A stretch of DNA of 64,000 nucleotides, taken from assembly GCF_022513585.1 (NCBI RefSeq), contig NZ_JAKWBF010000010.1, forward strand, positions 62,001 to 126,000. The letters run 5' to 3'. This DNA is from Gordonia gummivorans (GTDB lineage Bacteria > Actinomycetota > Actinomycetes > Mycobacteriales > Mycobacteriaceae). The position numbers and the translations under genes are program-made. Within the stretch, counting starts at the first letter, position 1, and every line of letters begins with the position of its first letter. The notes beneath the pieces were generated by a model that saw only the letters and a list, made by a program, of their open reading frames with translations, was not told where the DNA came from and did not search any database. Positions 23,008 through 31,910 of the stretch are shown in pieces.

Positions 23008-23781
23008 GTGAGCACAATCGTCTTCGTCCACGCCCACCCCGACGACGAGGGAACGGGCACCGCGGGCACCATGATTCGCGCTGCGCGGGAGGGACATCGG
23101 GTGGTCGTCGTCTACTGCACCGACGGCGATCCGGGCGATGACCCAGGTGATCTGGCCCCTGGCGAAACAGTGGCGATTCGACGCCGCGGCGAGGCGGAGG
23201 CGTCGGCGGCCATCACCGGTACCGCGCGGGTGGAATGGCTCGGCTACGGCGACTCGGGCATGACGGGATGGTCGCAGAACGGTGCCGACGGAGTGTTCTC
23301 ACGCGCCGACCTCGGCGAAGCGGCACGCCGCCTGGCCGACCTGCTCGACGAGGAAGATGCCGACGTCGTCGTCGGCTACGACTGGCACGGCGGCTACGGC
23401 CACCCCGATCATGTCATGTTGCACAAGGCCACTCGCGCAGCTGTCGACCTGGCGGCCAGAACGCCGCGCTACCTCGAGGTCACGATGAACCGCGATCTCA
23501 TGCGTCAATTGTTCACGCTTGCAACCGAGATGGGCATGGAAGGGTTCGACCCGGACACCCGCGGCGACGACGGGAACCCGATCGGAACCCCCGAGGCGGA
23601 ACTGCACTGGGCCGTCGACCTCGGCGACGATGTGTACACCAAACGCGAGGCGCTGGCGTGTCATGCCAGCCAGAGCGACGTGAAGCAGCTCCTGGAACTG
23701 CCGATCGAGATGTTCCCGTTTGCCTTTGGTACCGAGCACTACATCGAACCCGGCCGGCCCGACGGCATGGTTCGAGCCTGA
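23008..23781 (+). CDS. PIG-L/LmbE-family N-acetylglucosaminyl deacetylase-like hydrolase
   Basis: A 257-residue zinc hydrolase with the family zinc motif AHPDDE at residues 9-14 and the third ligand in GYGHPDH at about 131-137. Members remove acetyl or other amide groups from sugar-linked substrates; in mycothiol-producing bacteria MshB and Mca belong here. The sequence does not decide between these and other PIG-L enzymes. The start is a GTG at 23008, directly before the first strand, STIVFVHAHPDD. It is convergent with the DUF779 gene (19 bp apart). Confidence 0.87.
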   Translation: MSTIVFVHAHPDDEGTGTAGTMIRAAREGHRVVVVYCTDGDPGDDPGDLAPGETVAIRRRGEAEASAAITGTARVEWLGYGDSGMTGWSQNGADGVFSRADLGEAARRLADLLDEEDADVVVGYDWHGGYGHPDHVMLHKATRAAVDLAARTPRYLEVTMNRDLMRQLFTLATEMGMEGFDPDTRGDDGNPIGTPEAELHWAVDLGDDVYTKREALACHASQSDVKQLLELPIEMFPFAFGTEHYIEPGRPDGMVRA

Positions 23782-23800
23782 TGGCTCGACCATCCGTCGG

Positions 23801-24223
23801 TCAGCTGACCTCCGCGCCGCGCCGCGGCGGGCACGCCTCGAGCCAGGTGTTCTCCTCCTCGTTGAACACACGCGAGCGTGCGAGGAACCGAACCCCTTCG
23901 GGCGCTTCGAGACTGAATCCCGCGCCGCGCCCCTTGACGACGTCGATGATCATCTGGGTGTGCTTCCACAGCTCGAACTGGTCGCCGTTGATCCAGACCC
24001 GCACCGCCGGAATGGGTTCCGGGAGTTCGATCTCGCCGACCAACACATCACGTTGTCCGACACGGTATTCCCCGACCGGATAGCACATCGGGGCCGAGCC
24101 GTCACAGCACCCACCGGACTGGTGGATCATGAGTCCGCCGTGCAGCTCCGACAATTTCGTCAGGAGCTGCACGGCGGCGTCTGTGGCGACCACCCGATCA
24201 ACTGCTTGCTGTTCGGTGGTCAT
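23801..24223 (-). CDS. DUF779 protein
   Basis: A 140-residue protein matching DUF779: LLTKLSELHGGLMIHQSGGCCDGSAPMC, then VWINGDQFELWKHTQMIIDVV and a C-terminal RGAGFSLE region. The paired cysteines (GCCDGSAPMC) could bind metal. The family sits next to acetaldehyde-type aldehyde dehydrogenases in many bacteria, as here, where it follows the dehydrogenase by 53 bp on the same strand. A helper role in aldehyde oxidation is inferred from this constant association. Confidence 0.88.
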   Translation of the reverse strand: MTTEQQAVDRVVATDAAVQLLTKLSELHGGLMIHQSGGCCDGSAPMCYPVGEYRVGQRDVLVGEIELPEPIPAVRVWINGDQFELWKHTQMIIDVVKGRGAGFSLEAPEGVRFLARSRVFNEEENTWLEACPPRRGAEVS

Positions 24224-24276
24224 GTCTTACACCTCTTTGGCTTAGAAGAAGACCCCGATCCGAACGAAGTTCCGGA

Positions 24277-25800
24277 TCAGAAGAATCCTTTCGCGTTCTG
24301 AGCGTATCCAACGAGGAGGTTCTTCGTCTGCTGGTAGTGCTCGAGCATCATCAGGTGGGTCTCGCGGCCGATACCCGACTGCTTGTACCCACCGAAGGCG
24401 GCGTGTGCCGGGTAGTCGTGGTAGGTGTTGGTCCACACGCGGCCGGCCTGGATCTCGCGGCCCGCACGGTAGGCGGTCGCACCGTCGCGGCTCCACACAC
24501 CGGCACCGAGTCCGTAGAGGGTGTCGTTGGCGATGTGGATGGCGTCGGCGTAGTCCTTGAACGTGGTGACCGCCAGCACGGGGCCGAAGATCTCCTCCTG
24601 GAAGATGCGCATCTTGTTGTGGCCGTCGAACACGGTCGGCTTGATGTAGTAGCCGCCGGAGAGGTCGCCGCCCAAGTCGGCGGGTTCGCCGCCGATGAGG
24701 ACCTTGGCGCCCTCTTCCTTGCCGATGGCCAGGTAGGAGCTGATCTTCTCGAACTGATCGTTCGACGCCTGCGCACCCATCATGGTGTCGGTGTCGAGCG
24801 GGTTGCCCTGCTTGATCTGGCTGACCCGGTCGACAGCCTTGCCGATGAAGTCGTCGTAGATGTTCTCCTGGATGAGCGCACGGCTCGGGCAGGTGCAGAC
24901 CTCGCCCTGGTTGAGCGCGAACATCGAGAAGCCTTCGAGCGCGCGGTCGAGGAAGCCGTCGTCGGCGCTCATCACGTCGTCGAAGAAGATGTTGGGGCTC
25001 TTGCCACCGAGTTCCAGGGTGACCGGGATGAGGTTCTCCGAGGCGTACTGCATGATCAGGCGGCCGGTGGTGGTCTCACCGGTGAAGGCGATCTTGCGGA
25101 TGCGGTTGCTCGACGCCAGCGGCTTGCCGGCCTCCACGCCGAAGCCGTTGACGACGTTGAGCACGCCGGCCGGCAGCAGGTCGCTGATCAGGCTCATCAA
25201 GTACAGGATCGACGCCGGGGTCTGCTCGGCAGGCTTGAGCACCACCGCGTTGCCCGCGGCAAGCGCAGGTGCGAGCTTCCAGACGGCCATCAGGATCGGG
25301 AAGTTCCACGGGATGATCTGACCGACCACACCGAGGGGCTCATGGAAATGGTAGGCGACGGTGTCCTCGTCGACCTCCGAGATCGAACCCTCCTGGGCGC
25401 GCAGCGCACCGGCGAAGTAGCGGAAGTGGTCGATGGCCAGCGGGATGTCGGCGGCAAGGGTCTCGCGGACCGCCTTGCCGTTGTCCCAGGTCTCGGCGAC
25501 GGCCAGCTTCTCGAGGTTCTCCTCCATGCGGTCGGCGATGCGCAGCAGGACCAGCGAACGCTCGGCCACCGGCACCTTGCCCCACTGCGGTGCGGCCTTG
25601 TGTGCGGCGTCCAGCGCGAGGTCGATGTCCTCGGCGGTCGAGCGCGCGATCTCGCAGAAGACCTTGCCGTCCACTGGCGACGGATTCTCGAAGTACTGGC
25701 CCTTGACCGGTGCGGTCCACTGGCCGCCGATCCAGTTGTCGTAGCGCGACTCGTAGCTCATGACCGAGCCTTCGGCTCCCGGCTTTGCGTAGACAGTCAT
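24277..25800 (-). CDS. NAD-dependent aldehyde dehydrogenase (acetaldehyde type)
   Basis: From the ATG at 25800 the protein is 507 residues, the usual length of ExaC/AcoD-type acetaldehyde dehydrogenases. Features: the substrate/NAD region [16 protein letters not shown], the [13 protein letters not shown] nucleotide-binding turn, the general-base Glu in LELGGKSPN, and the catalytic Cys near 302 in [10 protein letters not shown]. It oxidises short aldehydes to acids with NAD. The open frame continues ~86 codons upstream but that part has no family similarity. It is followed by DUF779 and controlled, by inference, by the GAF regulator 1.3 kb upstream. Confidence 0.93.
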   Translation of the reverse strand: MTVYAKPGAEGSVMSYESRYDNWIGGQWTAPVKGQYFENPSPVDGKVFCEIARSTAEDIDLALDAAHKAAPQWGKVPVAERSLVLLRIADRMEENLEKLAVAETWDNGKAVRETLAADIPLAIDHFRYFAGALRAQEGSISEVDEDTVAYHFHEPLGVVGQIIPWNFPILMAVWKLAPALAAGNAVVLKPAEQTPASILYLMSLISDLLPAGVLNVVNGFGVEAGKPLASSNRIRKIAFTGETTTGRLIMQYASENLIPVTLELGGKSPNIFFDDVMSADDGFLDRALEGFSMFALNQGEVCTCPSRALIQENIYDDFIGKAVDRVSQIKQGNPLDTDTMMGAQASNDQFEKISSYLAIGKEEGAKVLIGGEPADLGGDLSGGYYIKPTVFDGHNKMRIFQEEIFGPVLAVTTFKDYADAIHIANDTLYGLGAGVWSRDGATAYRAGREIQAGRVWTNTYHDYPAHAAFGGYKQSGIGRETHLMMLEHYQQTKNLLVGYAQNAKGFF

Positions 25801-25970
25801 GTGGTGTAACTCCTCGATGTCGGCCTCGCTGGGCGAGGACGTTGTGGTTGTCACATGAGCCACTGAGTGGTCTGCATGTGATCTGTTGCACAGAGTAGGA
25901 GTGCCTTGGTTGCACGTGCGTTGCAGCGGTTGCAACGTGGCATCTGCGCTGGTCACAGCCCTCCGGCCTC
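25801..25970 (-). promoter_or_regulatory. promoter region of the aldehyde dehydrogenase operon
   Basis: It carries the dyad CGTTGCA-N5-TGCAACG at 25919-25937 and a related CTGT-TGC-ACAG at about 25884-25894. These lie 80-140 bp upstream of the ATG at 25800, a suitable place for an activator. The GAF-domain regulator encoded at 27091 is the natural candidate binder. Confidence 0.5.
25919..25937. promoter_or_regulatory. CGTTGCA-N5-TGCAACG dyad, candidate operator
   Basis: Perfect 7-bp arms around GCGGT, 119 bp upstream of the aldehyde dehydrogenase start. Additional TTGCA half-sites lie on both sides. Confidence 0.5.
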
Positions 25971-26044
25971 GTCGGAAATCTGTACCTGGAAGCCCCGTGA
26001 GCTGCACAGTGCACCTGGCAGACCTGCCAGGTACAGACTTCCGA
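25971..26044. repeat. R3 palindromic repeat, copy 1
   Basis: An imperfect palindrome of ~74 bp: TCGGAAATCTGTACCTGG at one end, CCAGGTACAGACTTCCGA at the other, with the central dyad TGCACAGTGCA. It ends three bases from the stop of the frameshifted AbiEi/DUF559 gene; copy 2 lies on the gene's other side at 27010. Confidence 0.85.
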
Positions 26045-26047
26045 CGC

Positions 26048-26922
26048 TCAGCCGGCAATCTTCCGTCGCCCGTTGCGGCGACGCGGGCCCCGATGCATCC
26101 CCAGTCGCGCCAGGATCTGCAGCTGTTCGAGCGTCTGCGGCCACTGATGGACCACCTGTTTGTAAGTCAGATGCTGCGGGATGTAACCGAGCGCTGTCAC
26201 CTTCAGGTCGCGAGCCCGGTCGCTTTCGTAGTTGTCCTCACCGGTGTGATGCGCTCGCGAATCGATCTCGAGCGCCAGCACCTCGCCGACGAGCAGGTCG
26301 ACGCGGATGTCTGGTGCAATCCAGACCTGTGGGCGCACAGAGAAGCCCGCGCCGATGAATCGTTGCGCCGCGATGGTCTCGGTCCCCGACTCCGGTTTGT
26401 CGTCGGCATGGCGGACGATGTCGGTGAGGTAGGCCGGCCCACCTTTGAACAGCTTCACCATCGCGGCGCGTCTCATGAGCTTCTTGTTCAGGATTGACTC
26501 GCACAGGACGCGAAACCCAGTTCGTCGACGCAATGTGGTGAGTACAGCAGCGCGGTCGCGACGTCGTCGACGGTGCCCACCGCGGCGACATCACGCCCGT
26601 AGCGACGACACGCGTCGTCGGCCTTGATCTGCCCATGCCGGGTCACCCGGAAATGGCAGTCACGTGGATGCTCGGGTACCCACACCCCGTGCTTGCCGAG
26701 TGCAGTCAGACAGGACGCCACGCCACCGGAGCGAACAGCTTTCACCACAACGGGATCCGCGTCGCGCGTCGCGTACCAGCCGTGCCGTATCCGTGTCAGG
26801 AATCCGATTGCCATCGCTTCCCGAATCTCCCGTTCGGTGTTGCCGCACCTGATGAGCTGAGCGGTCGAGACGACGCCGCCGAACGTCTTGATCAGTTTCT
26901 CGAATTCCATGCGCGGCAGCAT
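26048..26922 (-). pseudogene. AbiEi-wHTH/DUF559 nuclease-like gene with a -1 frameshift
   Basis: Two overlapping minus frames make one protein. The first part starts at 26922 (MLPRMEFEKLIKTFGG) and carries an AbiEi-type winged-helix region (VVSTAQLIRCGNTEREIREA, RHGWYATRDAD). It runs into a stop at 26488 after DELGF. The second frame picks up the same sequence as GFRVLCESILNKKL and continues to 26048. It holds a DUF559/Vsr-like PD-(D/E)XK core, ALEIDSRAHH with ESDRARDLKVTALGY. One missing G in the run near 26517 explains it: mutation, sequencing error or programmed slippage. Intact relatives are ~280-residue single proteins linked to defence or toxin systems. R3 repeats bracket the gene. Confidence 0.75.
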
Positions 26923-27009
26923 CGACGCCCGAAGGGCCCCGTGCGACCAGCCCAGCCCGGGCACCGCCGAATCTGTGGAGACCGTCCCAACTGTGGACAG
27001 CTCGCCTCG

Positions 27010-27082
27010 TCGGAAACCTGTACCTGGGAGCCTCGCCAATTGCACTGTGCACCCGACGGACCTCCCACGTACAGATTTCCGC
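27010..27082. repeat. R3 palindromic repeat, copy 2
   Basis: TCGGAAACCTGTACCTGGGAG to CCTCCCACGTACAGATTTCC, with the central TGCACTGTGCA dyad. It stands between the start of the AbiEi/DUF559 gene and the end of the GAF regulator gene (27091). Confidence 0.85.
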
Positions 27083-27090
27083 GGGTCGAG

Positions 27091-28368
27091 CTAGAGGCCG
27101 TACCGCTTGTCGAGCAGCCGGATGCGTCCACCGGCGACCGCGCGGTCGGGATGTCCGACGGGGAGCCGATGCTCCAGGCGCCGCCAGGCAGCGAGGTCGT
27201 CGCGACCATGGATGGACGACGTCCACTTCCGCAGCGCCCCGACATTCCCTTCGGCGATCACCCGCGAACGCACGTCTTCGCGCAGTTCTTCGAAGATCTC
27301 GACGATGCCGGGCGCCGCCGATTCCACCAGCAGACCGCCACGGCCGAGTTCGTCGATCACCGACTCGAGTTCGCCTCCCGACGCGACCCGCGCGCGGATG
27401 TCGCCGACGTCCGACGACAACTCTGCCGTCAGCCGATACGGTCGCGAACCCACCACGTCGTCGCCGAGATCGCGACGCAGACGGGAGATCTCGGCGCGCA
27501 CGGTGACCGGGTCGATGCCGTCCTCGGCCAGCTTCAGCGCCAGTTGCTCGGTGTTGAGCCCCTCGGGAAATGCCTGCAGCAGAACAAGAATCTCGGCGTG
27601 CCTGCGGGACAATGTCCTCGACGACGCGCCGGCGCGCTGCCACCGATATCCCTGGTCCGTCAGCACCGTGAGACGCGCGCCCTCGATCGTCTCGACAAAA
27701 GTACTGGGGTCTGCCAGATCAACTGCCTTGGACTGTAATTCACGCTCCACAGCGGCGACCACCGACCGCACCGCCGCCAATGCGAAAGGCGCTGCCACCT
27801 CCCGGCCTCCGGTCACGTCGATCACGCCGATCACGTGGCCGGTCAGCGGATCGTGCACCGGGGCGGCCGCGCAACTCCACTCCTGTACAGCCCCGGAGAA
27901 ATGCTCCGGTCCGACGACCTGCACGCCGCGGTCGACGGCCAGCGCCAGCCCAGGCGCGTTGGTGCCGACCACCTCTTCGCTCCACACCGAACCCTCGACG
28001 AAGTTGATGTGGCTGGCCTTGTCGCGCGCACCCGTCTCGCCCTCGACCCACAGCAGCCGTCCCACCTGATCGGTCAGCGCCACCACGACACCCGAATCGG
28101 CGATCGCGTCGACCATCAGCGACTGTACGAGCGGTCGTACGGCGGTGATGGGGTGCGCCGCGCGATACTCAGTGAATTCCGACTCGCTCATCGTCGGCGT
28201 CGACGACTTGTCGGGATCGGCCTCACCAGGGTCGACACCGCGGTTGAGGGAACGCGCCCACGACTCGCGCACCACCGACCGCACGGAGTCCTCGGGCGGG
28301 GTGATACCCGACAGGAAATTCTCGTACGCCTGACGGATCCGGGAGGCCACGGCGGCTGCGTCGCTCAT
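27091..28368 (-). CDS. GAF-domain transcriptional regulator of the aldehyde dehydrogenase operon
   Basis: A 425-residue protein. The N-terminus (VRSVVRESWARSLNRGVDP) is the AcoR-type leader. A GAF sensor spans about 80-210 (DSGVVVALTDQVGRLLWVEG, EEVVGTNAPGLAL, VIGVIDVTGG). Instead of the sigma-54 AAA+ domain of AcoR it has a C-terminal DNA-binding region, with SRRHAEILVLLQAFPEGLNT and VRAEISRLRRDLGDDVVGS resembling a winged helix. Such GAF regulators commonly neighbour aldehyde dehydrogenase/DUF779 genes. The AbiEi/DUF559 unit appears to have been inserted between regulator and operon. The ligand is unknown. Confidence 0.82.
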   Translation of the reverse strand: MSDAAAVASRIRQAYENFLSGITPPEDSVRSVVRESWARSLNRGVDPGEADPDKSSTPTMSESEFTEYRAAHPITAVRPLVQSLMVDAIADSGVVVALTDQVGRLLWVEGETGARDKASHINFVEGSVWSEEVVGTNAPGLALAVDRGVQVVGPEHFSGAVQEWSCAAAPVHDPLTGHVIGVIDVTGGREVAAPFALAAVRSVVAAVERELQSKAVDLADPSTFVETIEGARLTVLTDQGYRWQRAGASSRTLSRRHAEILVLLQAFPEGLNTEQLALKLAEDGIDPVTVRAEISRLRRDLGDDVVGSRPYRLTAELSSDVGDIRARVASGGELESVIDELGRGGLLVESAAPGIVEIFEELREDVRSRVIAEGNVGALRKWTSSIHGRDDLAAWRRLEHRLPVGHPDRAVAGGRIRLLDKRYGL

Positions 28369-28511
28369 TCATCCTCCGTCGATTGCCTCATAGGGTTCCG
28401 ATTCTGCCGTGCCAAGTGTGACCTCGGCAACATTCCCCCGACGGAGTCGCTCGCGCGTGCTCGAGTCCAGAGTAGCCCGCATGCCCGTTTCGGGGCGTGT
28501 CGGTCGAAGGT

Positions 28512-28612
28512 GAGACATACCCTCCCACCTGGAGTGACGATCGACAGAGTCACTTACTTGTGGTGTGTCTCGGAAAATACGTGACCAGTCTCCGGCGTTG
28601 GAGACACACCAC
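28512..28612 (+). promoter_or_regulatory. promoter region of the DUF2207-LemA genes with long inverted repeat
   Basis: GTGGTGTGTCTC (28560-28571) and its exact complement GAGACACACCAC (28601-28612) enclose 29 bases. A third related element, GAGACATACC, lies at 28512-28521, and GTCTCC-N6-GGAGAC (28588-28605) overlaps the right arm. The right arm ends 13 bases before the ATG at 28626. Either a multi-site operator or alternative RNA hairpins in the leader would fit. Confidence 0.55.
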
Positions 28613-28625
28613 TAGGCTTCCGTGG

Positions 28626-30419
28626 ATGAAGCGTGTACTGATGTCGGTCGCCGTCGCGGTGCTCGCGCTCATCGGCCTGGCGATCCCGTTGATCGACGTC
28701 GACGACGACGCCGGTTCGGGAGTCGACCCCGTCAGCATCACCGAGTACCGCGCCGAATACCGCGTCGCCGCCGACGGCAGGCTCACCGCCCGCGAGACGA
28801 TCACCGCGGACTTCCCGGCATCCCGGCACGGGATCTTCCGGTTCTGGGACGTCACCGACTCAGCCGACTCGCATGTTCGCTACATCCCCGAGAACATCAC
28901 CGTGGCGCTCGACGACGGTTCGGTGCCGGTGGACTTCAGCTGGGAATCGGGAAAGCGGTTCCGCGTCGCCAAGATCGGGGATCCGGACAGGTATCTCACG
29001 CCCGGCATCCACACCTATGTGATCACCTACGAGATCGCCGGAGCGATCGCACCGAGCAGCGCCGAGGACATGACGGCAGGGAGTTGGAGCGGCGGCGACA
29101 CGTCTCGGTTCTTGTGGCGCGTCGTGCCCGACGGCTGGCGCATGGCCATCGCCCGATCAGAGACCGTCGTCGACCTCCCGGAGGCACCGCTGGCCACCGC
29201 ATGCCGCACGAGGGACGGCACGGCCTGCACCATCACGAGATCCGGCCCGACGCAGTTCACGGTGACCACCGGCGCGCTCCACCCCAACACCGGGGTGACC
29301 TTCCGCGCCGACCTGCCGTCGGCCGCACCGGAGCGAGACGCCACCGCATGGCCCGTGTTCTTCGACCCCATCCTGGGCAGATCGCTGTGGGTGGCCATCG
29401 TGCTGGCGCTGCTGTCGCTACTGACCTTCGGGATCGGCGTCGCGTGGGTGCTGCGCAGCCGCGAGTCGACGCCGCTTCTGCCGGTGATGTACGAGCCACC
29501 CACCGATCCGCAGCGGCCCGGTGGGTACCTCGGTCCGGTGCAGTCGTATTTCGTCACGCGCGAGCGGATGCCGAAACGGGCACTCGTCGCGACGTTGCTC
29601 TACCTGGCGGATCGTGGATACGTCCGCCTCGACCGCGACGGCACCGAGTGGACGGTCACCTCCCTCGTCGACAGCAGTGCGTGGCAACAGATCGACGCGC
29701 CGTCTCGGGCGGCAGCGGGGGCGCTGTACCTGACGGGAGAGGCCGGACGCAGTTTCACCACCGACGGCTCGGTCGACGCCGGCGAGAAGCTGCAGGCGGC
29801 CACCGGAGCGCTGGCGTCCGCGACGTCGAAGTGGGCGGCGGAGAGCGGCGCCATCAACACCAGCAGATTCGAATGGACCGGTCGCGCACTGGTCGCGCTG
29901 GCACTCGTGGTGGCCGCGGTGCTGTTCTTCTTCCAATGGTTGCCGTTCTCGTTGCTCGTCCTGCCGATCGCCGCCTTCGCCATCGGCGGCGCAGGACTGT
30001 ACGCGGCAGGCGTCGGAACACGACGCACCTTGCTCGGACGTGACATCTGGTCCCGCGCAGGCGGATTCGAGCGTCTGATCTCGACGACGTCGAATCAGGA
30101 ACGTCTCGACTTCAGCGCCCGGCGTGAGCTCTACACCGATTACATCCCCTATGCCGTCGCCTTCGATTGTGCCGATGCGTGGGCCAAGAAGTACCGGATC
30201 GCGACGGGCTCCGAACCTCCGGTACCGGTGTGGTTCGTTCCCACCTCGAGCAGCACCACGCACGGGTTCTTCGGCGACGCGAGCGGTTTCGACAGTTTCG
30301 AGTCCAGCCTGTCGTCGTCGTTGTCGGCGTATTCGGCCACCCAGTCGTCGTCCTCCTCGGGCGGTGGCGGCGGTGGATTCTCCGGCGGTGGTGGTGGCGG
30401 CGGAGGAGGTTCCTGGTGA
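28626..30419 (+). CDS. DUF2207 membrane protein
   Basis: A 597-residue protein. A signal/anchor (VLMSVAVAVLALIGLAIPLI) leads to an exported ~220-residue domain (ITEYRAEYRVAADGRLTARE, FPASRHGIFRFWDV). A span near 255-278, a cytoplasmic winged-helix-like segment (RMPKRALVATLLYLADRGYV) and a close pair of spans near 417-462 follow. The C-terminus is a serine run and then glycine-rich, ending GGGSW. This is the DUF2207 layout. The family usually travels with LemA, which follows here after 41 bp. The role is probably in the envelope, but unproven. The start at 28626 is set by the signal sequence. Confidence 0.88.
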   Translation: MKRVLMSVAVAVLALIGLAIPLIDVDDDAGSGVDPVSITEYRAEYRVAADGRLTARETITADFPASRHGIFRFWDVTDSADSHVRYIPENITVALDDGSVPVDFSWESGKRFRVAKIGDPDRYLTPGIHTYVITYEIAGAIAPSSAEDMTAGSWSGGDTSRFLWRVVPDGWRMAIARSETVVDLPEAPLATACRTRDGTACTITRSGPTQFTVTTGALHPNTGVTFRADLPSAAPERDATAWPVFFDPILGRSLWVAIVLALLSLLTFGIGVAWVLRSRESTPLLPVMYEPPTDPQRPGGYLGPVQSYFVTRERMPKRALVATLLYLADRGYVRLDRDGTEWTVTSLVDSSAWQQIDAPSRAAAGALYLTGEAGRSFTTDGSVDAGEKLQAATGALASATSKWAAESGAINTSRFEWTGRALVALALVVAAVLFFFQWLPFSLLVLPIAAFAIGGAGLYAAGVGTRRTLLGRDIWSRAGGFERLISTTSNQERLDFSARRELYTDYIPYAVAFDCADAWAKKYRIATGSEPPVPVWFVPTSSSTTHGFFGDASGFDSFESSLSSSLSAYSATQSSSSSGGGGGGFSGGGGGGGGGSW

Positions 30420-30460
30420 CCCGAGATCATGGAAGTACCTATGCGAAAGGCAAGTGAAGA

Positions 30461-31030
30461 ATGACCGCACTCATCCTGATAGTCATCATCGTGGTGATCG
30501 TCGTACTTTTGGCCGTGTTTGCCATGGTCGGTTTCAACAAGCTGCGCCGCGCCGACATCGCGGCGCAGGAAGCACTCGGCGGCATCGACGTCCAGCTGAC
30601 CCGGCGCGCCGACCTGATCCCGAACCTCGTCAACACGGTGAAGGGGTACGCAGCCCACGAGCGCGGCGTCTTCGAAGAGGTCACGGCCGCACGAGCGGGG
30701 GTCGCCCAAGCCGCACAGAACGGGACTGTCGAACAGAAGGCCGCTGCCGACGGCGCACTCGGCCAGGCGCTCGGCCGACTCTTCGCCGTCGCCGAGAACT
30801 ACCCCGACCTCAAGGCGTCGTCGAACTTCATCCAGTTGCAGAACGAACTGTCGGACACCGAGAACAAGCTGTCGTTCGCCCGGCAGTTCTACAACGACGC
30901 CGTCGCCCGGCTGAACAGCCTGGTGCAGACCATCCCGTGGATGTTCTTCACCGGGATCGCGAAGGTCGGCAACCGCGACTTCTACCGGGCACCCGAGGGC
31001 CAGCAGGCTCCGCCGCAGGTCCAGTTCTGA
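30461..31030 (+). CDS. LemA-family protein
   Basis: A 189-residue protein with an N-terminal membrane anchor (LILIVIIVVIVVLLAVFAMV) and the LemA helical core: FNKLRRADIAAQEALGGIDVQLTRRADLIPNLVNTVKGYA, the conserved VTAARAG and FIQLQNELSDTENK-type helices. LemA proteins expose a four-helix bundle from the membrane; their task is unknown but the genes are constantly paired with DUF2207 or similar membrane proteins. An operon with the preceding gene is likely; a GTGAAGA ribosome-binding site precedes the ATG. It is convergent with the AraC gene. Confidence 0.93.
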   Translation: MTALILIVIIVVIVVLLAVFAMVGFNKLRRADIAAQEALGGIDVQLTRRADLIPNLVNTVKGYAAHERGVFEEVTAARAGVAQAAQNGTVEQKAAADGALGQALGRLFAVAENYPDLKASSNFIQLQNELSDTENKLSFARQFYNDAVARLNSLVQTIPWMFFTGIAKVGNRDFYRAPEGQQAPPQVQF

Positions 31031-31036
31031 ACTCTC

Positions 31037-31876
31037 TCAGGTGAATCGGGCAGTGAACTCGCGCGGCGTCAGGCCGGTGACCGTGCGGAAGTCCCGCACC
31101 AGGTGTGCCTCGTCGGCGTAGCCGAGTTCGGCGGCAAGGGTGGCCAGCGTGCCATCGGCCACCCGAAGCCGACCGGCCGCCTCGTGCAGCCGACGACGCT
31201 GGATCAGCCACTTCGGCGTCAACCCCAGTCGGCGTCGGGTCAACCGTTGCAGACTTCGTTCGGTGAGATGGAATCGTGCACAGATCTGACCGATAGCGAC
31301 CACCGTCGAATCGTTCTCCACGTAGTCGACGATCTCGTTGATCAGACGCCCGTCGTCGTCGAGCGGGAGGATCGGACGCAACCAGTCCTCGACCACACCG
31401 GTGGCCGCGCGCTGGGTGCTCTCCTCGGTGGGATCGGTGGCCATCGTCGTGCGCACCCGGTCCGCCAGTTCCGCACCTCGCTCACCGAACACCTCCGAGA
31501 GTTCGGCGTGCCGGTCGGTCCATACGTCCACCGGGCCGTCGAGAACCAGACCACCGGCCGCCGGCGTGAGCATCACACCGACGGCCCACCCCTGTCCGGT
31601 CAGCGTCGTCTCACTCAGACCGGTCGCCACTCCGTAGAACCGGGCGTACTCGCTGCTCACCACCATGAGACAGACGGGATACTGCAGGACCCGCTGCGGT
31701 GCGTCGCCGCCGGCCGGCACCGACCAGACCGGCACCCAGAATCGGCGGATCACCTCGGCCAGGTCAGGCGTCGGACCCCAACGACCGATCTGGAACGAGG
31801 TGTCGGCGGGGTCGACGAGATGAGCTCGTTCGACGTCGTCGAGGCCGTCTCGGTCGGATCTGTCGCGAATGTTCAA
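31037..31876 (-). CDS. AraC-family transcriptional regulator
   Basis: A 279-residue protein. The N-terminal ~150 residues form a cupin-like sensor region typical of the DUF6597/AraC class (VIRRFWVPVWSVPAGG, LQYPVCLMVVSSEYARFYG). The C-terminal ~100 residues hold the two helix-turn-helices: IGQICARFHLTERSLQRLTRR and LATLAAELGYADEAHLVRDFR, closing with GLTPREFTARF. It is divergent from the mycothiol-type DinB-like gene at 31911, with only 34 bp between starts, so it may control that gene and itself. Confidence 0.9.
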   Translation of the reverse strand: MNIRDRSDRDGLDDVERAHLVDPADTSFQIGRWGPTPDLAEVIRRFWVPVWSVPAGGDAPQRVLQYPVCLMVVSSEYARFYGVATGLSETTLTGQGWAVGVMLTPAAGGLVLDGPVDVWTDRHAELSEVFGERGAELADRVRTTMATDPTEESTQRAATGVVEDWLRPILPLDDDGRLINEIVDYVENDSTVVAIGQICARFHLTERSLQRLTRRRLGLTPKWLIQRRRLHEAAGRLRVADGTLATLAAELGYADEAHLVRDFRTVTGLTPREFTARFT

Positions 31877-31910
31877 TCCCGGACCACCTCACTCGCTGTT
31901 GACTGACATC

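Noticed and set aside
24277-26058. Aldehyde dehydrogenase with an 86-residue N-terminal extension
   Set aside because: The extension crosses the R3 repeat and promoter dyads and is not conserved; the ATG at 25800 gives the standard length.
26048-26533. Independent 161-residue restriction-type gene starting MRRRTGFRV
   Set aside because: Its first residues continue the family sequence interrupted in the other frame; it is the second half of a frameshifted gene.
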